A stretch of DNA of 64,000 nt from Paraflavitalea sp. CAU 1676 (GCF_029223285.1 NZ_JARHUJ010000002.1:682001-746000), one strand, 5' to 3'. Positions 8,650 through 17,746 are shown, counted from the stretch's first letter. Numbers and translations: made by a program. The notes: generated by a model not told the origin, from the sequence alone.

Positions 8650-10281
8650 ATGAATAAACTACAAACTGCTGACTACATCGTCTTCCTGGTGTATTTTGTC
8701 CTCGTTACCCTCTACGGACTTTACATCTATACCAAAAAGAAAAAAGCCACTACCGATTCCAAAGATTTTTTCCTCGCCGAAGGGTCGCTCACCTGGTGGG
8801 CCATCGGGGCCAGTTTAATTGCCTCGAACATCTCGGCCGAGCACTTCATCGGCATGTCGGGCTCGGGCTTTGCCCTCGGCCTGGCGATCTCCACCTACGA
8901 ATGGATGGCTGCAGCTACACTGATCATTGTAGCTGTTTTTTTTATACCCCTGTACCTCAAGAACAGGATCATTACCATGCCCCAGTTCCTGGCGCAACGG
9001 TACAACGATAAGGTGAGTACCATCATGGCGGTGTTCTGGTTGCTGGTGTATGTATTCGTGAACCTTACCTCCATCATTTACCTCGGCGCCATTGCCATCA
9101 ATTCCATTACCGGCATCGGTTTTGGCTGGTGTATCGCAGGGCTAAGTATTTGCTCGGTGATCGTTACGCTGGGCGGTATGAAGGTGATCGGGTATACCGA
9201 TGTGATACAGGTGCTGGTGCTGATTGCGGGTGGCCTGATCACGACGTATCTCGCGCTTACTTTATTGTCGGAAAAGTTTGGCTATGGTACCGATGTGCTG
9301 AAAGGACTTTCGTTGCTAAGACAGGAGGCCGACAGCCATTTCCATATGATCTTTAAGGATGACCATCCTTACTACAAAGATCTCCCTGGCTTATCGGTAC
9401 TGATAGGCGGTATGTGGATCAACAACCTGGCTTACTGGGGATGTAACCAGTACATTACGCAGCGCGCATTGGGCGCCGATCTGAAAACTGCGCGCAGCGG
9501 TATCCTCTTCGCAGCATTCCTTAAACTATTGATACCGGTGATTGCTGTACTGCCGGGCATTGCCATGTACGTGATGCACCAGAAAGGGATGTTCCAGCAG
9601 GAGATGGTGGATGCGGCCGGCAATATCAAGCCCGACCATGCGTATCCTACGTTGATGAACCTGTTGCCTGCCGGCCTGAAGGGCATGGCATTTGCGGCGC
9701 TTACGGCGGCGGTGGTAGCATCGCTGGCTGGTAAAACCAATAGCATTGCCACGATCTACTCGCTCGATATCTATAAGAAATTTTTCAACAAAGAGGCATC
9801 GGAGAAACAGGTAGTGCGTACCGGCCGCTGGGCGGTAATCATTTCTATGCTGATTGCAGCGATTGTGGCGCCAGCATTGCGTACGCTCGACCAGGCCTAC
9901 CAGTTTATACAGGAGTATGTAGGCTTTATATCGCCGGGTGTACTGGCGATCTTCTTATTGGGGTTGTTCTGGAAGCGCACTACGGCCGCTGCTGCGCTGG
10001 CGGGTACACTGCTCACGATCCCTATTTCCACCGTTCTAAAGTTCCTGCCTTCCTGGACCGGCGGCGCCTTCCCGGACTATCCTTTCCTGGACCGTATGAC
10101 GATCACCTTTGGGCTCATCATACTGGTAATGGTAACCATGAGCCTCGCTACGCCCAGGCAAGCCCATCACGAAGAGGGCGTGGTAATCGATAGATCGATG
10201 TACAAGGTAACACCGGGTTTTATGATCGGCTCGGTGATCATTTGCGGTATTCTCGCGGCTTTGTATACGGTTTTCTGGTAA
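8650..10281 (+). CDS. Sodium:solute symporter (SSS/SGLT-type), probably inositol or sugar import
   Basis: A 543-residue polytopic inner-membrane protein with some 14 hydrophobic segments. SSS features are visible: DYIVFLVYFVLVTLYGLYI at the start, FFLAEGSLTWWAIGASLIASNISAEHFIGMSGSGFA (first core helix), GYTDVIQVLVLIAGG, WGCNQYITQRALGA and FAALTAAVVASLAGKTNSIATIYSLDIYKKF (sodium-site helix). These match the solute-sodium symporter family that includes inositol and glucose carriers. The neighbouring inositol oxygenase suggests inositol as substrate; this rests on context only. It ends 23 bases before a convergent gene. Confidence 0.9.
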   Translation: MNKLQTADYIVFLVYFVLVTLYGLYIYTKKKKATTDSKDFFLAEGSLTWWAIGASLIASNISAEHFIGMSGSGFALGLAISTYEWMAAATLIIVAVFFIPLYLKNRIITMPQFLAQRYNDKVSTIMAVFWLLVYVFVNLTSIIYLGAIAINSITGIGFGWCIAGLSICSVIVTLGGMKVIGYTDVIQVLVLIAGGLITTYLALTLLSEKFGYGTDVLKGLSLLRQEADSHFHMIFKDDHPYYKDLPGLSVLIGGMWINNLAYWGCNQYITQRALGADLKTARSGILFAAFLKLLIPVIAVLPGIAMYVMHQKGMFQQEMVDAAGNIKPDHAYPTLMNLLPAGLKGMAFAALTAAVVASLAGKTNSIATIYSLDIYKKFFNKEASEKQVVRTGRWAVIISMLIAAIVAPALRTLDQAYQFIQEYVGFISPGVLAIFLLGLFWKRTTAAAALAGTLLTIPISTVLKFLPSWTGGAFPDYPFLDRMTITFGLIILVMVTMSLATPRQAHHEEGVVIDRSMYKVTPGFMIGSVIICGILAALYTVFW

Positions 10282-10304
10282 CATGGGGTGCGTTTAGGAG
10301 TGAA

Positions 10305-10946
10305 TCAGCCAGCAGCATTTAGTTTTGCTATCAACCTGGTGAGCAGGGGGGCTATATATTTGTTATGCAGCTTTTCATTTTCGGGGACGTACTCGTTGAA
10401 ATCGGCCCATTCATGGAAGTAGTAGTGATAGCCGCCTTCTCCTTTAATACCGGGCACCGCTGCATCGGGAATATCTTTGTTGCCCGAGCCAATCGCTCCC
10501 AAATATATGATCTTATAGACGCGGTCGGCCATGGAATCGTCCATTGAGCCTTCTTCCACGTCGTATTCGGATACCAGTTCTACCAGGTCGGCTAAGGCTA
10601 CCAGTGGTGCATATTCACGTTCGCAGGAAGCGGGAAATGTTTCATCAATATCTTCCAGCCACATAGTAAGCTCAGCAAGCTGTTCATGAACTGCTTCCAG
10701 TTTATCGACCAGTTTGCCGGAGGCCAGCGATGAAAACTGTTCATCGGCGATGGTGCGCAATAAAGTAAAGGATTTCTGAATGGCCTTTTTCGCATTGATG
10801 CGAATATCCCGATCGGCCATTTCGGCCTCAAATTCTTCTTCAAATTGTGTTATCCATTGCAGCAGGCTTGCTTCGTGAATCGATACAAGCCGGTACATTA
10901 GTTGAAATTTCTGTGTATCAGGGAGCTTGAAAAAAGTTTCTTTCAT
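10305..10946 (-). CDS. Hypothetical acidic cytosolic protein
   Basis: A 213-residue protein with no signal peptide or membrane segment, rich in Glu and Asp and largely predicted helical (FEEEFEAEMADRDIRINAKKAIQKSF, LVDKLEAVHEQLAELTMWLEDIDE). I do not recognise the family. The C-terminal part (GAIGSGNKDIPDAAVPGIKGEGGYHYYFHEWADFNEYVPENEKLHNKYI) looks compact and conserved. It stands alone, convergent with the symporter. Confidence 0.65.
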   Translation of the reverse strand: MKETFFKLPDTQKFQLMYRLVSIHEASLLQWITQFEEEFEAEMADRDIRINAKKAIQKSFTLLRTIADEQFSSLASGKLVDKLEAVHEQLAELTMWLEDIDETFPASCEREYAPLVALADLVELVSEYDVEEGSMDDSMADRVYKIIYLGAIGSGNKDIPDAAVPGIKGEGGYHYYFHEWADFNEYVPENEKLHNKYIAPLLTRLIAKLNAAG

Positions 10947-11087
10947 AATAATCGGTAAAGCAGGGGAGAACCCGGGGTACCGGATGGCCTTCTTTAACCG
11001 ATGTATGAACGTTTATACGAGCCCCGCATTATGAGGTATACTGCTTAACCTGCCTGAAGTGCCAGGAACGATGATTGAAATAACACC

Positions 11088-11816
11088 TCACAACCCCGTT
11101 TTTCCATCGGCCCAGTAGGCATCGGTACGTATCTGTACCGCATCCACGCCTTTTCCCAGCAGGTATTTCCTGAAACGGTTTATTGACAAGCCTCTACCAG
11201 TGAGGTAAAACGTAGCACCCTTCCAGGCGGCCCAGCAATCGGGGTGCATGTCTTCCATCCAGTCGATGGCATTCACAGCGGGCGCATCTGCCAGGGAATG
11301 TACATTGTCGACCATGATCTTCAAGGAGCTCAGGGCTCCTTCGTGCTGCGGATGCAATTCCAACACCCCGAAGTACTCATGACTGCAGGCCAATGCCGTC
11401 GTTTTATACCAGTTGAATAAGCCGAGACTGGTTTCATCTCCAAAGAAGAAATGATGTTTGGCTTCGTCATTGTAACGAAGTGTTGCTTCACCGGCGCGGA
11501 ACTTTACAGGCTGGCCGGTACGCAGGTTGGCTGCCCACTCGCTGCCGGGTCCTTTGCCGTGTAAGTAGAACAATACGGAGCAGGTGCTGTCCTTTTTGTT
11601 GAAAGCCGACAGCGTGTACTGGCGGAAGTTGGACTCATCGACTCTGAACTGAACGGTTTTGCCTGGTAAGAAGTTTTCATGATCGAAGTCGCCCTTGAAG
11701 GTGATCAGCTTGAGTTCGTCGGAGACCATGGAGGTATGCGTCACCACTGCATTACGCAACCAGGGGTTGGCTACTGAAGTCATAGTATCGGCCAACCATT
11801 TGGGTATTTGACACAT
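11088..11816 (-). CDS. Siderophore-interacting protein (FAD-dependent ferric reductase-like)
   Basis: A 242-residue cytosolic flavoprotein. FRQYTLSAFN matches the RxYT(L/S) FAD-binding motif, and the second half has the NAD(P)H-binding-like fold with FFFGDETSLGLF and FYLTGRGLSINRFRKYLLGKG. Family members release iron by reducing ferric-siderophores. The neighbouring divergent AraC gene is the usual partner in Bacteroidota. Upstream on the minus strand TAATTTTG (11860-11853) fits the -7 consensus, without a clear -33. Confidence 0.8.
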   Translation of the reverse strand: MCQIPKWLADTMTSVANPWLRNAVVTHTSMVSDELKLITFKGDFDHENFLPGKTVQFRVDESNFRQYTLSAFNKKDSTCSVLFYLHGKGPGSEWAANLRTGQPVKFRAGEATLRYNDEAKHHFFFGDETSLGLFNWYKTTALACSHEYFGVLELHPQHEGALSSLKIMVDNVHSLADAPAVNAIDWMEDMHPDCWAAWKGATFYLTGRGLSINRFRKYLLGKGVDAVQIRTDAYWADGKTGL

Positions 11817-11889
11817 GTTGTTATGGTATTTATCAATGGTTGATTAACTTTACAAAATTATCGTTGCCGTGTATAGCCATTTTTATACG

Positions 11890-11918
11890 AAACGGATAAT
11901 GATTTACACTAAACGGAT
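11890..11918 (+). promoter_or_regulatory. Direct repeat AAACGGAT, likely AraC-type regulator site
   Basis: AAACGGAT occurs at 11890-11897 and again at 11911-11918, 21 bases (two helical turns) apart, in the gap between the divergent flavoprotein and AraC genes. This spacing is typical of sites bound by the two helix-turn-helix units of AraC-family proteins. The second copy ends 3 bases before the AraC start codon, which suggests autoregulation. Confidence 0.5.
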
Positions 11919-11921
11919 TTT

Positions 11922-12911
11922 ATGCAAATCAGCGTTAGTGATGGTAAAGGCACCGACTTTATCCTGCATGACACTTTTTACCGTGACAACATTGGAAATC
12001 TACTCGTAGCAGAATTGCGCGAGGTCTACAGTTTCCCCTTTGGCGATGCCGAGTTGGTACGCCTTACGTTTCCCGGCATCTATATTGTTTATGGCGACAT
12101 GGTGATGAAAGAAGCACGCCAACTGCACTTTAGTATGGAAGACCATACGGAACTGGTAGAAATGCACTTCAGCCTATTGGGATCGGGCGTGGTGGTGAAC
12201 GATCTCAATGGTGGAACATACGATTTCAGGCCCAATGAGCACAATATGCATTATACGCCGGACTTCAAAGGCTCTGGTGAATATGAAGAAAATGCCCGCT
12301 ATAAATTCTTCGAGGTACATTTCACCAAGCAGTTCTTTCTGGAGCTAGCGCAATCGGGAAGTCCGGGCCTGCGCCGCTTTGCCGAAATGATTGCTGCGGG
12401 AAAAGTCTCGCAGTTCAGCCGAAGCAATATGCCCATTTCTTTTGCGATGCACCAATGCATCCGGGATGTAATGAACTGTAGCTGCGAAGGCGGTCTCAAG
12501 TTATTGTTTCTCCAATCAAAATGTATAGAGCTGCTCACCCTGCAGGCGCAGATGTATGAGAATACGGAAAGGAAGATCGTTGTATCACCATCGATCGTTG
12601 ATAAGGACCGCATCTGTTTTGCGCGTGACTATTTGGTGGATCATGTTTTGCAGCCGCCGTCCTTAACCGAGCTGGCGAAGATTGCCGGCATCAATGAGTT
12701 CAAGCTGAAGCAGGGCTTTAAGCAGGTGTTCAACAATACCGTATATGGCTACCTGAGTGATTACAAACTGGAGCAGGCGCGTGAGCAACTGCTCGGCGGA
12801 CATATCGCCATCAAGGAAGTGGCCGATCACCTTGGCTATTCGTCGGTGCAGCATTTCAGCAATGCCTTCCGCAAGAAGTTTGGCCTGCCACCGGGGCAGG
12901 TGAGGAAGTAG
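11922..12911 (+). CDS. AraC family transcriptional regulator
   Basis: A 329-residue protein. The C-terminal ~100 residues have two helix-turn-helix units (PSLTELAKIAGINEFKLKQGFKQVFNNTVYGYL and IAIKEVADHLGYSSVQHFSNAFRKKFGLPPGQVRK). The N-terminal part (to ~residue 220) is an uncharacterised sensing domain. Its divergence from a siderophore-interacting protein suggests control of iron-siderophore genes, as for PchR-like regulators; this is inference. The ATG sits directly behind a direct-repeat operator. Confidence 0.88.
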   Translation: MQISVSDGKGTDFILHDTFYRDNIGNLLVAELREVYSFPFGDAELVRLTFPGIYIVYGDMVMKEARQLHFSMEDHTELVEMHFSLLGSGVVVNDLNGGTYDFRPNEHNMHYTPDFKGSGEYEENARYKFFEVHFTKQFFLELAQSGSPGLRRFAEMIAAGKVSQFSRSNMPISFAMHQCIRDVMNCSCEGGLKLLFLQSKCIELLTLQAQMYENTERKIVVSPSIVDKDRICFARDYLVDHVLQPPSLTELAKIAGINEFKLKQGFKQVFNNTVYGYLSDYKLEQAREQLLGGHIAIKEVADHLGYSSVQHFSNAFRKKFGLPPGQVRK

Positions 12912-12954
12912 AGGGAGCGGCAAAGCATCAGGCGACAGCCTATTATTCAAGCGT

Positions 12955-13359
12955 ATGGATATTCAATATAGTTTTGACAAACGACCAACGGCAGACCAGA
13001 TCATTGAGTTATACGACAATGCGGGTTTGCCGAGGCCTACCAAAGACAAGGACAGGATCCAAAAGATGTTTGACAACTCCAACTTAATTGTAACTGCCTG
13101 GGACAATGACTTATTGGTTGGTGTTTCACGCTCTATTACCGACTGGGTTTGGGCTTGTTACCTATCGGACCTTGCAGTGCGGCATGAGTACAAAAAAGAA
13201 GGTATCGGCAAGCAACTGATCAATCTGACCAAAGAAAAAGTTGGTGAACAATCCATGGTGTTGCTTTTATCGGTTCCAACGGCCATGGACTATTATCCCA
13301 AAGTGGGATTTGTTAAGCAGGAAAGCAGTTTTATCATCAACAGAGCTGACTGGTGGTAG
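12955..13359 (+). CDS. GNAT family N-acetyltransferase
   Basis: A 134-residue protein with the GNAT acetyl-CoA motif: CYLSDLAVRHEYKKEGIGKQLINLTKEKVG carries the (R/K)xxGxG loop after the strand. LLSVPTAMDYYPKVGFVKQESSF is the usual last helix and strand. Such single-domain proteins acetylate amines or small molecules; the substrate is unknown. It starts 43 bases after the AraC gene. Confidence 0.85.
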   Translation: MDIQYSFDKRPTADQIIELYDNAGLPRPTKDKDRIQKMFDNSNLIVTAWDNDLLVGVSRSITDWVWACYLSDLAVRHEYKKEGIGKQLINLTKEKVGEQSMVLLLSVPTAMDYYPKVGFVKQESSFIINRADWW

Positions 13360-13404
13360 ATACCACAAAGCTTTTTGAGGTTGGAAATCTGCAGCGGGCC
13401 GGGT

Positions 13405-13452
13405 TTACCCGATCACGTTCGACTGCAGGTAACGAAGCAGGACCACTACCTG
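13405..13452 (-). pseudogene. Short remnant of a T9SS C-terminal sorting-domain tail
   Basis: Directly behind the stop of the following minus-strand gene, and in its frame, lies an open stretch reading QVVVLLRYLQSNVIG then TAA. Its last part matches the end of the orphan sorting domain at 15012-15311 (HYLQSIVIR): positions 13407-13434 and 15014-15041 agree at 25 of 28 bases. It has no start and is too short to be a gene, so it looks like a duplicated or decayed tail. Confidence 0.4.
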
Positions 13453-13932
13453 TTACTGCTCATAAGTGGGAGGTTCGTTGCCGAAGATGTACAACTCATT
13501 GGAGAACCATGCATATCTTTTTACTCCGAGCTCCTGGATAGTATTTAATAGATAGTATACATCGCCAAAGGTGATCTCTTCTCCAAATTCCACCTTTATC
13601 ACAGATCGGCTATTGTTAGTAAATGTGACACGTTCCACTTCTCGGCGGATCAGGTTTAACTTGCCTTGTTTTATCATTTGGTGGTGGTGGCCAGGAAGGA
13701 ACTCATGGAATGAAACTGTCGTTATTAATTTCCCTTTGAAGTCATCCTTTATAGCACATTTGTCGAAATATCTAACGTGAGGTCGTACTATGCAATCATC
13801 CATTGGCATAAACAACCTGATCATTTTAGGCGGTGACACAGAAGGGGCATCTGAGATCAGCCAAAATACCAGCAGCGGGAACCCCAACAGGCTCACCATG
13901 CCCGGATAGTAATAACGAAGCAGTTTATTCAT
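13453..13932 (-). CDS. Hypothetical membrane-anchored protein
   Basis: A 159-residue protein with one N-terminal membrane helix (YYYPGMVSLLGFPLLVFWLI, about residues 7-26) followed by a soluble domain. The end, INKxxVIKVEFGEEITFGDVYYLLNTIQELGVKRYAWFSNELYIFG, recalls the ExbD-like fold of small Bacteroidota membrane proteins, but this is weak. The function is unknown. It is followed in frame by a short T9SS-tail remnant. Confidence 0.6.
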   Translation of the reverse strand: MNKLLRYYYPGMVSLLGFPLLVFWLISDAPSVSPPKMIRLFMPMDDCIVRPHVRYFDKCAIKDDFKGKLITTVSFHEFLPGHHHQMIKQGKLNLIRREVERVTFTNNSRSVIKVEFGEEITFGDVYYLLNTIQELGVKRYAWFSNELYIFGNEPPTYEQ

Positions 13933-14341
13933 ACTATAAGGATGCAGCCAGGTTCATATTCCACAACTAGATTTCCCGGATTCCGATATTGGGAAGGTCG
14001 AAGCGCAGCCACTCTGTTTGCTAGTATACTCCGTGTGTTATTCGGGTGTCCTCCTCTCATAACGGCACTGATATCCACTACAAACCGCACTGGCATCCAC
14101 TAAACAGTGCAGTTACTGCTATTTACCGGTGCTGGTGTTGTAGGGATAACGTGCATATAGTCAGGCAGTTGGCGTGAATAACATATGGATAACGCAAGAA
14201 CCCCAGTGCCGTTCTGCACTTATTACGCCTTACAACTAATTAAGAGCCTGCTACTTATGAGTAAGATTCAAAATTAAAAATTCAGTAACTAAGTCGGTTT
14301 AACGGCCAATTCCGTACATCCTCTTCAAAACAGAGATTTCT
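13933..14341. other. Intergenic region without recognised gene
   Basis: These 409 bases lie between two divergent genes. I see no open frame of note, RNA gene or clear promoter. The octamer ATCCACTA occurs twice about 28 bases apart near 14072-14102, which is not meaningful by itself. The last 70 bases before 14342 are A/T-rich and probably hold the promoter of the next gene. Confidence 0.3.
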
Positions 14342-15019
14342 ATGCCGCGGAGAAAATCAAATCCCCTGACCAGAAAAAGGCTGTTGAAAGATCCGGCCTT
14401 TGAACGTAGCCGTGAAAACATGGCCGACTTTGCCCGGGCGGGCAGTGCCAATAAATTATTGAGGAGAGCCCTTAGACCAATTATCCCATTATGCGCCGAC
14501 AGGTATCTATCGGGCCGCTTAACCAAAAGGATGGCTGCGATCGTATACAGCGATCCAGCGGGATCAAGGGGAGCCCAAAAGATAACCCGTGAAGCGCTGC
14601 CCATACTAACTGGCTTCAATTTAAACAAAGCAAAGTATCTGCAGGACGCTTTCTATGCCTGTTACGAAGTAACAGCTGACCTAGATAACGGAAAAATTGA
14701 ATTGTATGTCCCTTACCTGATGGCGTCCACCATGTTCAATGCACCATCGTCTACACACCAGGTCGAAGTGATGGCCTGCGCGGCCAGTGTTGATTTCGAT
14801 CGTCAGGAAATCCATTACCTCGAAACCGCCAGGCAGCAGTTCGCCGTCAACGATACAGCCATAAGATCTGTCCGGCTTGCGATAGACGTTGGTAAAGAGA
14901 CAACAGACCCAATCATTGTTTTGCTGGGCATTAATTACCTCACCGCAGTATGCGACAATAAAATGGCCATCATCGACAAAGCCCTCAATGCAATGGCGGT
15001 AGTGAAAGTGTTCACCTGA
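14342..15019 (+). CDS. Hypothetical protein, conserved in type, function unknown
   Basis: A 225-residue basic protein without signal peptide or membrane helix. The N-terminus (PRRKSNPLTRKRLLKDPAFERSRENMADFARAGSANKLLRRALRPII) is very rich in Arg and Lys. The rest is mixed alpha/beta (AKYLQDAFYACYEVTADLDNGKIELYVPYLMA, ITVLLGINYLTAVCDNKMAIID). From memory similar proteins occur singly in many Bacteroidota genomes; no function can be given. It overlaps the convergent orphan sorting-domain gene by 8 bases. Confidence 0.65.
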   Translation: MPRRKSNPLTRKRLLKDPAFERSRENMADFARAGSANKLLRRALRPIIPLCADRYLSGRLTKRMAAIVYSDPAGSRGAQKITREALPILTGFNLNKAKYLQDAFYACYEVTADLDNGKIELYVPYLMASTMFNAPSSTHQVEVMACAASVDFDRQEIHYLETARQQFAVNDTAIRSVRLAIDVGKETTDPIIVLLGINYLTAVCDNKMAIIDKALNAMAVVKVFT

Positions 15020-15311
15020 TCACGATCGACTGCAGGTAATGATGATCACCGCATAGGATGGCGACCTTGTATACGCCACTGCGTATGTAATGCGGTAAGT
15101 TGATGGTGTGGGTGGAGAAATGATCCTTATGCGCCACGAATGCCTTAAACAGCATGTAACCACTCAGGGTATAAAAGTAAATGGCCATCACGCTGCGGTC
15201 CATATTGTACAACTGGAGCCAGAACCGCCTTTCGGTAACCAGGGTAGGGTACAGGGTAATACGCTGGGATCCTACTAAAAAACGAGCCGCCGGAAGTAAA
15301 GCTTCTTTCAT
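15012..15311 (-). CDS. Orphan T9SS type A sorting domain-like small protein
   Basis: The 99-residue product reads almost entirely as a Por-type C-terminal sorting domain. It has the opening ITLYPTLV (usual LYPNPV), FWLQLYNMDRSVMAIYFYTLSGYMLF, then TINLPHYIRSGVYKVAIL and the closing YLQSIVIR. No signal peptide and no passenger domain precede it. ATG 15311 is chosen over 15404 because a full promoter lies between the two. It may be the surviving end of a longer gene or a stand-alone product; a T9SS substrate without export signal would not reach the secretion system. Confidence 0.5.
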   Translation of the reverse strand: MKEALLPAARFLVGSQRITLYPTLVTERRFWLQLYNMDRSVMAIYFYTLSGYMLFKAFVAHKDHFSTHTINLPHYIRSGVYKVAILCGDHHYLQSIVIR

Positions 15312-15672
15312 AGGGTAACACTTGTATTGGTTTGTACGGATGGGTAGGGGCTCCACTGTCCGGCCCATGCCGGTGAAAGGGGCGCTCAAAAGTAATTCCC
15401 CCATCCCCTGATTGCAATAGTAGAGTTATGAAGCTGCCCGGTAAAATTACCGTGTCGGAAATATCCTAACTCCCACAACTCGTCGGCGATTACCTGCATT
15501 CTGTCTATTCTACCCCTGCTTTAACCACTGATTAAAGTATTATCAACTATATTGCCAACCGGGAAATTCAGCCGGTATGCCCATGGCCTTACCGGTTGCT
15601 GCAATGAGGCTCTTTATGTTGAAAAGTAATACTATCTGCAACGAAAGGTGGCTTTTGGGGGTCAATACAACT
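15312..15672. other. Intergenic region with promoter of the orphan sorting-domain gene
   Basis: Apart from the minus-strand promoter at 15387-15417, this 361-base stretch shows nothing definite. The frame of the following plus-strand gene is open from ATG 15577, but that added segment is not signal-peptide-like and is taken as untranslated leader. Confidence 0.35.
15387..15417 (-). promoter_or_regulatory. Bacteroidota-type promoter of the orphan sorting-domain gene
   Basis: On the minus strand TTG (15417-15415) is followed, after exactly 20 bases, by TACTTTTG (15394-15387), which matches TAnnTTTG. Transcription would begin near 15380, leaving a leader of about 70 bases before ATG 15311 and ruling out ATG 15404. 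Confidence 0.55.
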
Positions 15673-17688
15673 ATGCGTTCAAGTGTAGCCGTTTTCGTAT
15701 TGATCTTATTGCTATCCAACCGCTTACAGGCCCAAACCTGCACCACCCTGGGACAAACCCCGTCTACCGCCTTTCCTGTTTGCGGCACCAGCGCTTTTTC
15801 CCAGGCCAACGTGCCCATCTGCGAAAATAGTCCCGTTGCGGTACCTGGTTGCAACGGCAATTTGGGCTACACCGATAAAAACCCGTTCTGGTACCGGTTT
15901 ACCTGCTACAGTTCCGGCACACTTTCGTTCCTCATCACCCCCAACGATCTCAGCGACGATTACGATTGGATGCTGTATGATATTACCGGTAAAGATGCCA
16001 ACGATGTTTTCACGAATGTCAACCTCATCGTAACCGGCAACTGGTCGGGTTCATCGGGGCTTACCGGGGCTTCTGCGAGTGGCGTGAATTTCATTCAATG
16101 CGGCTCCAATCCCGGTGAGGACAAACCAAGGTTTGCCAAATCGCCGAATCTTATTGAAGGGCATACCTACCTGTTGCTGGTAAGCCATTTTACCGACTCC
16201 CAGAGCGGCTATAAGCTCGATTTTGGCGGTGGTACAGCAGTGATCACCGACCCCAAAGATCCCGCCCTGCAGAGCGCTTCTGCGGCCTGTGGCGGCAGCA
16301 TTCTGCGGGTGAAGCTCAACAAGAAGATGAAGTGCCCAACGCTGGCCACCAACGGCAGCGACTTTATCCTTTCGCCTGCTGTAGGCACCATCGTGAGCGC
16401 CATGGCCATTGGTTGCAACAACAGCTTCGATATGGACAGCGTGGAGCTGCGGGTTGACCGCATCCTGCCACCCGGCAACTACGATATCGTGATGAAGAAG
16501 GGCAGCGATGGCAATAGCCTCAAAGACAATTGCGATCGTGAAATACCCAACGGCGACAAAGTAGCAGTGACCGTTTTCCCGATCTTCCCTACACCGATGG
16601 ACAGCATCAAGCCGGTTGGCTGCGCACCCATCGAACTGCAATTGGTTTTCAAGAACAATATCCGTTGCAATTCCATTGCCGCCAACGGCAGCGATTTCAT
16701 GCTTGCGGGCGCACCGGTCACGATTACCGGGGCTTCGGGTGTTTGTAACAACGGGCTTTCTTCCATCATCAAATTACAACTATCGGCCCCGCTTCAACGG
16801 GCAGGTACCTGGACCATTCAACTCGTACGCGGCAGCGATGGCAATACCATCATCGACGAGTGCGGTATGGAAACACCGGCTGGTGCCACCATTAGCTTTA
16901 CCACCGCCGACACGGTCAATGCCGACTTCATGTACAACGTACTTTGGGGCTGTGTAAAAGATACGGTGCAGTTCTATCATCCGGGCGCCAACGGCGTCAA
17001 CGACTGGACCTGGAGTTTTCACAGCAATGGTTTCAGCAAGGACCAGAATCCTTCGTATGTATTTCCCACCTTCGGTGAAAAGATGATCCGCTTAATCGTT
17101 ACCAACGGCGTATGTTCCGATACAGCCAATACGGTGGTGAACCTCGACAATGCGATGGAGGCAAAGTTTGGTGCGCCGGAATATCATTGTCCGGAGGACA
17201 TGGCGGTTTTCACCGACAGCAGTACGGGCAAGATCATGAACTGGAACTGGTCTTTCGGTAATGGCAGCGGCAGTTCGCAGCCAGTGCCGGAACCGCAACG
17301 GTATGTGCGACCGAGGCCGAGATCGCAGATAGTCACCATTCAGCTCATCATAGAGAATGATAAGAACTGCTTCGATACCGCTTACCGCAAAATGGAAGTG
17401 GTAACCTCTTGTTATATTACCGTGCCAAGCGCCTTTACGCCCAATGGCGATAACAACAACGATTTGCTGTATCCCCTCAATGCATTTAAAGCTACCAACC
17501 TCGAGTTCAAGGTCTATAATCGTTATGGCCAGATCGTGTTTGAAACGACCGACTGGAAGAAACGGTGGGATGGGACGGTGAACGGACAGAAGCAGGCCAG
17601 CGGTACCTATGTGTGGACGCTCCGATTTATTCATGTAGATACCAAGCAGCAGATCTTTCAGAAGGGGGCTACGCAATTGATACGGTAG
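15673..17688 (+). CDS. Large exported protein with PKD domains and T9SS type B sorting domain
   Basis: From ATG 15673 the 671-residue product starts with a signal peptide (MRSSVAVFVLILLLSNRLQAQ). The first ~190 residues (CTTLGQTPSTAFPVCGTSAFSQ...YWYRFTCYSSGTLSFLITP) are a beta-rich domain seen at the front of many Bacteroidota surface proteins. Two related ~105-residue units follow (LRVKLNKKMKCPTLATNGSDF and LQLVFKNNIRCNSIAANGSDF), each ending in a GSDGN motif. Two PKD domains follow (NDWTWSFHSNG..., MNWNWSFGNGSG...). The end (ITVPSAFTPNGDNNNDLLYPL, VYNRYGQIVFET, RWDGTVNGQ, SGTYVWTL) is the gliding-motility-associated/T9SS type B domain. It is secreted and surface-attached; its ligand is unknown. 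Confidence 0.88.
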   Translation: MRSSVAVFVLILLLSNRLQAQTCTTLGQTPSTAFPVCGTSAFSQANVPICENSPVAVPGCNGNLGYTDKNPFWYRFTCYSSGTLSFLITPNDLSDDYDWMLYDITGKDANDVFTNVNLIVTGNWSGSSGLTGASASGVNFIQCGSNPGEDKPRFAKSPNLIEGHTYLLLVSHFTDSQSGYKLDFGGGTAVITDPKDPALQSASAACGGSILRVKLNKKMKCPTLATNGSDFILSPAVGTIVSAMAIGCNNSFDMDSVELRVDRILPPGNYDIVMKKGSDGNSLKDNCDREIPNGDKVAVTVFPIFPTPMDSIKPVGCAPIELQLVFKNNIRCNSIAANGSDFMLAGAPVTITGASGVCNNGLSSIIKLQLSAPLQRAGTWTIQLVRGSDGNTIIDECGMETPAGATISFTTADTVNADFMYNVLWGCVKDTVQFYHPGANGVNDWTWSFHSNGFSKDQNPSYVFPTFGEKMIRLIVTNGVCSDTANTVVNLDNAMEAKFGAPEYHCPEDMAVFTDSSTGKIMNWNWSFGNGSGSSQPVPEPQRYVRPRPRSQIVTIQLIIENDKNCFDTAYRKMEVVTSCYITVPSAFTPNGDNNNDLLYPLNAFKATNLEFKVYNRYGQIVFETTDWKKRWDGTVNGQKQASGTYVWTLRFIHVDTKQQIFQKGATQLIR

Positions 17689-17746
17689 AGGTGCGCAAAC
17701 CATTGCGCAACTAATTCACATAGGGGGCTGACGTTGGTCAAAATTG

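Noticed and set aside
15312-15404. Longer start (ATG 15404) for the orphan sorting-domain gene
   Set aside because: The added residues are not a signal peptide and the consensus -7 box lies downstream of that ATG.
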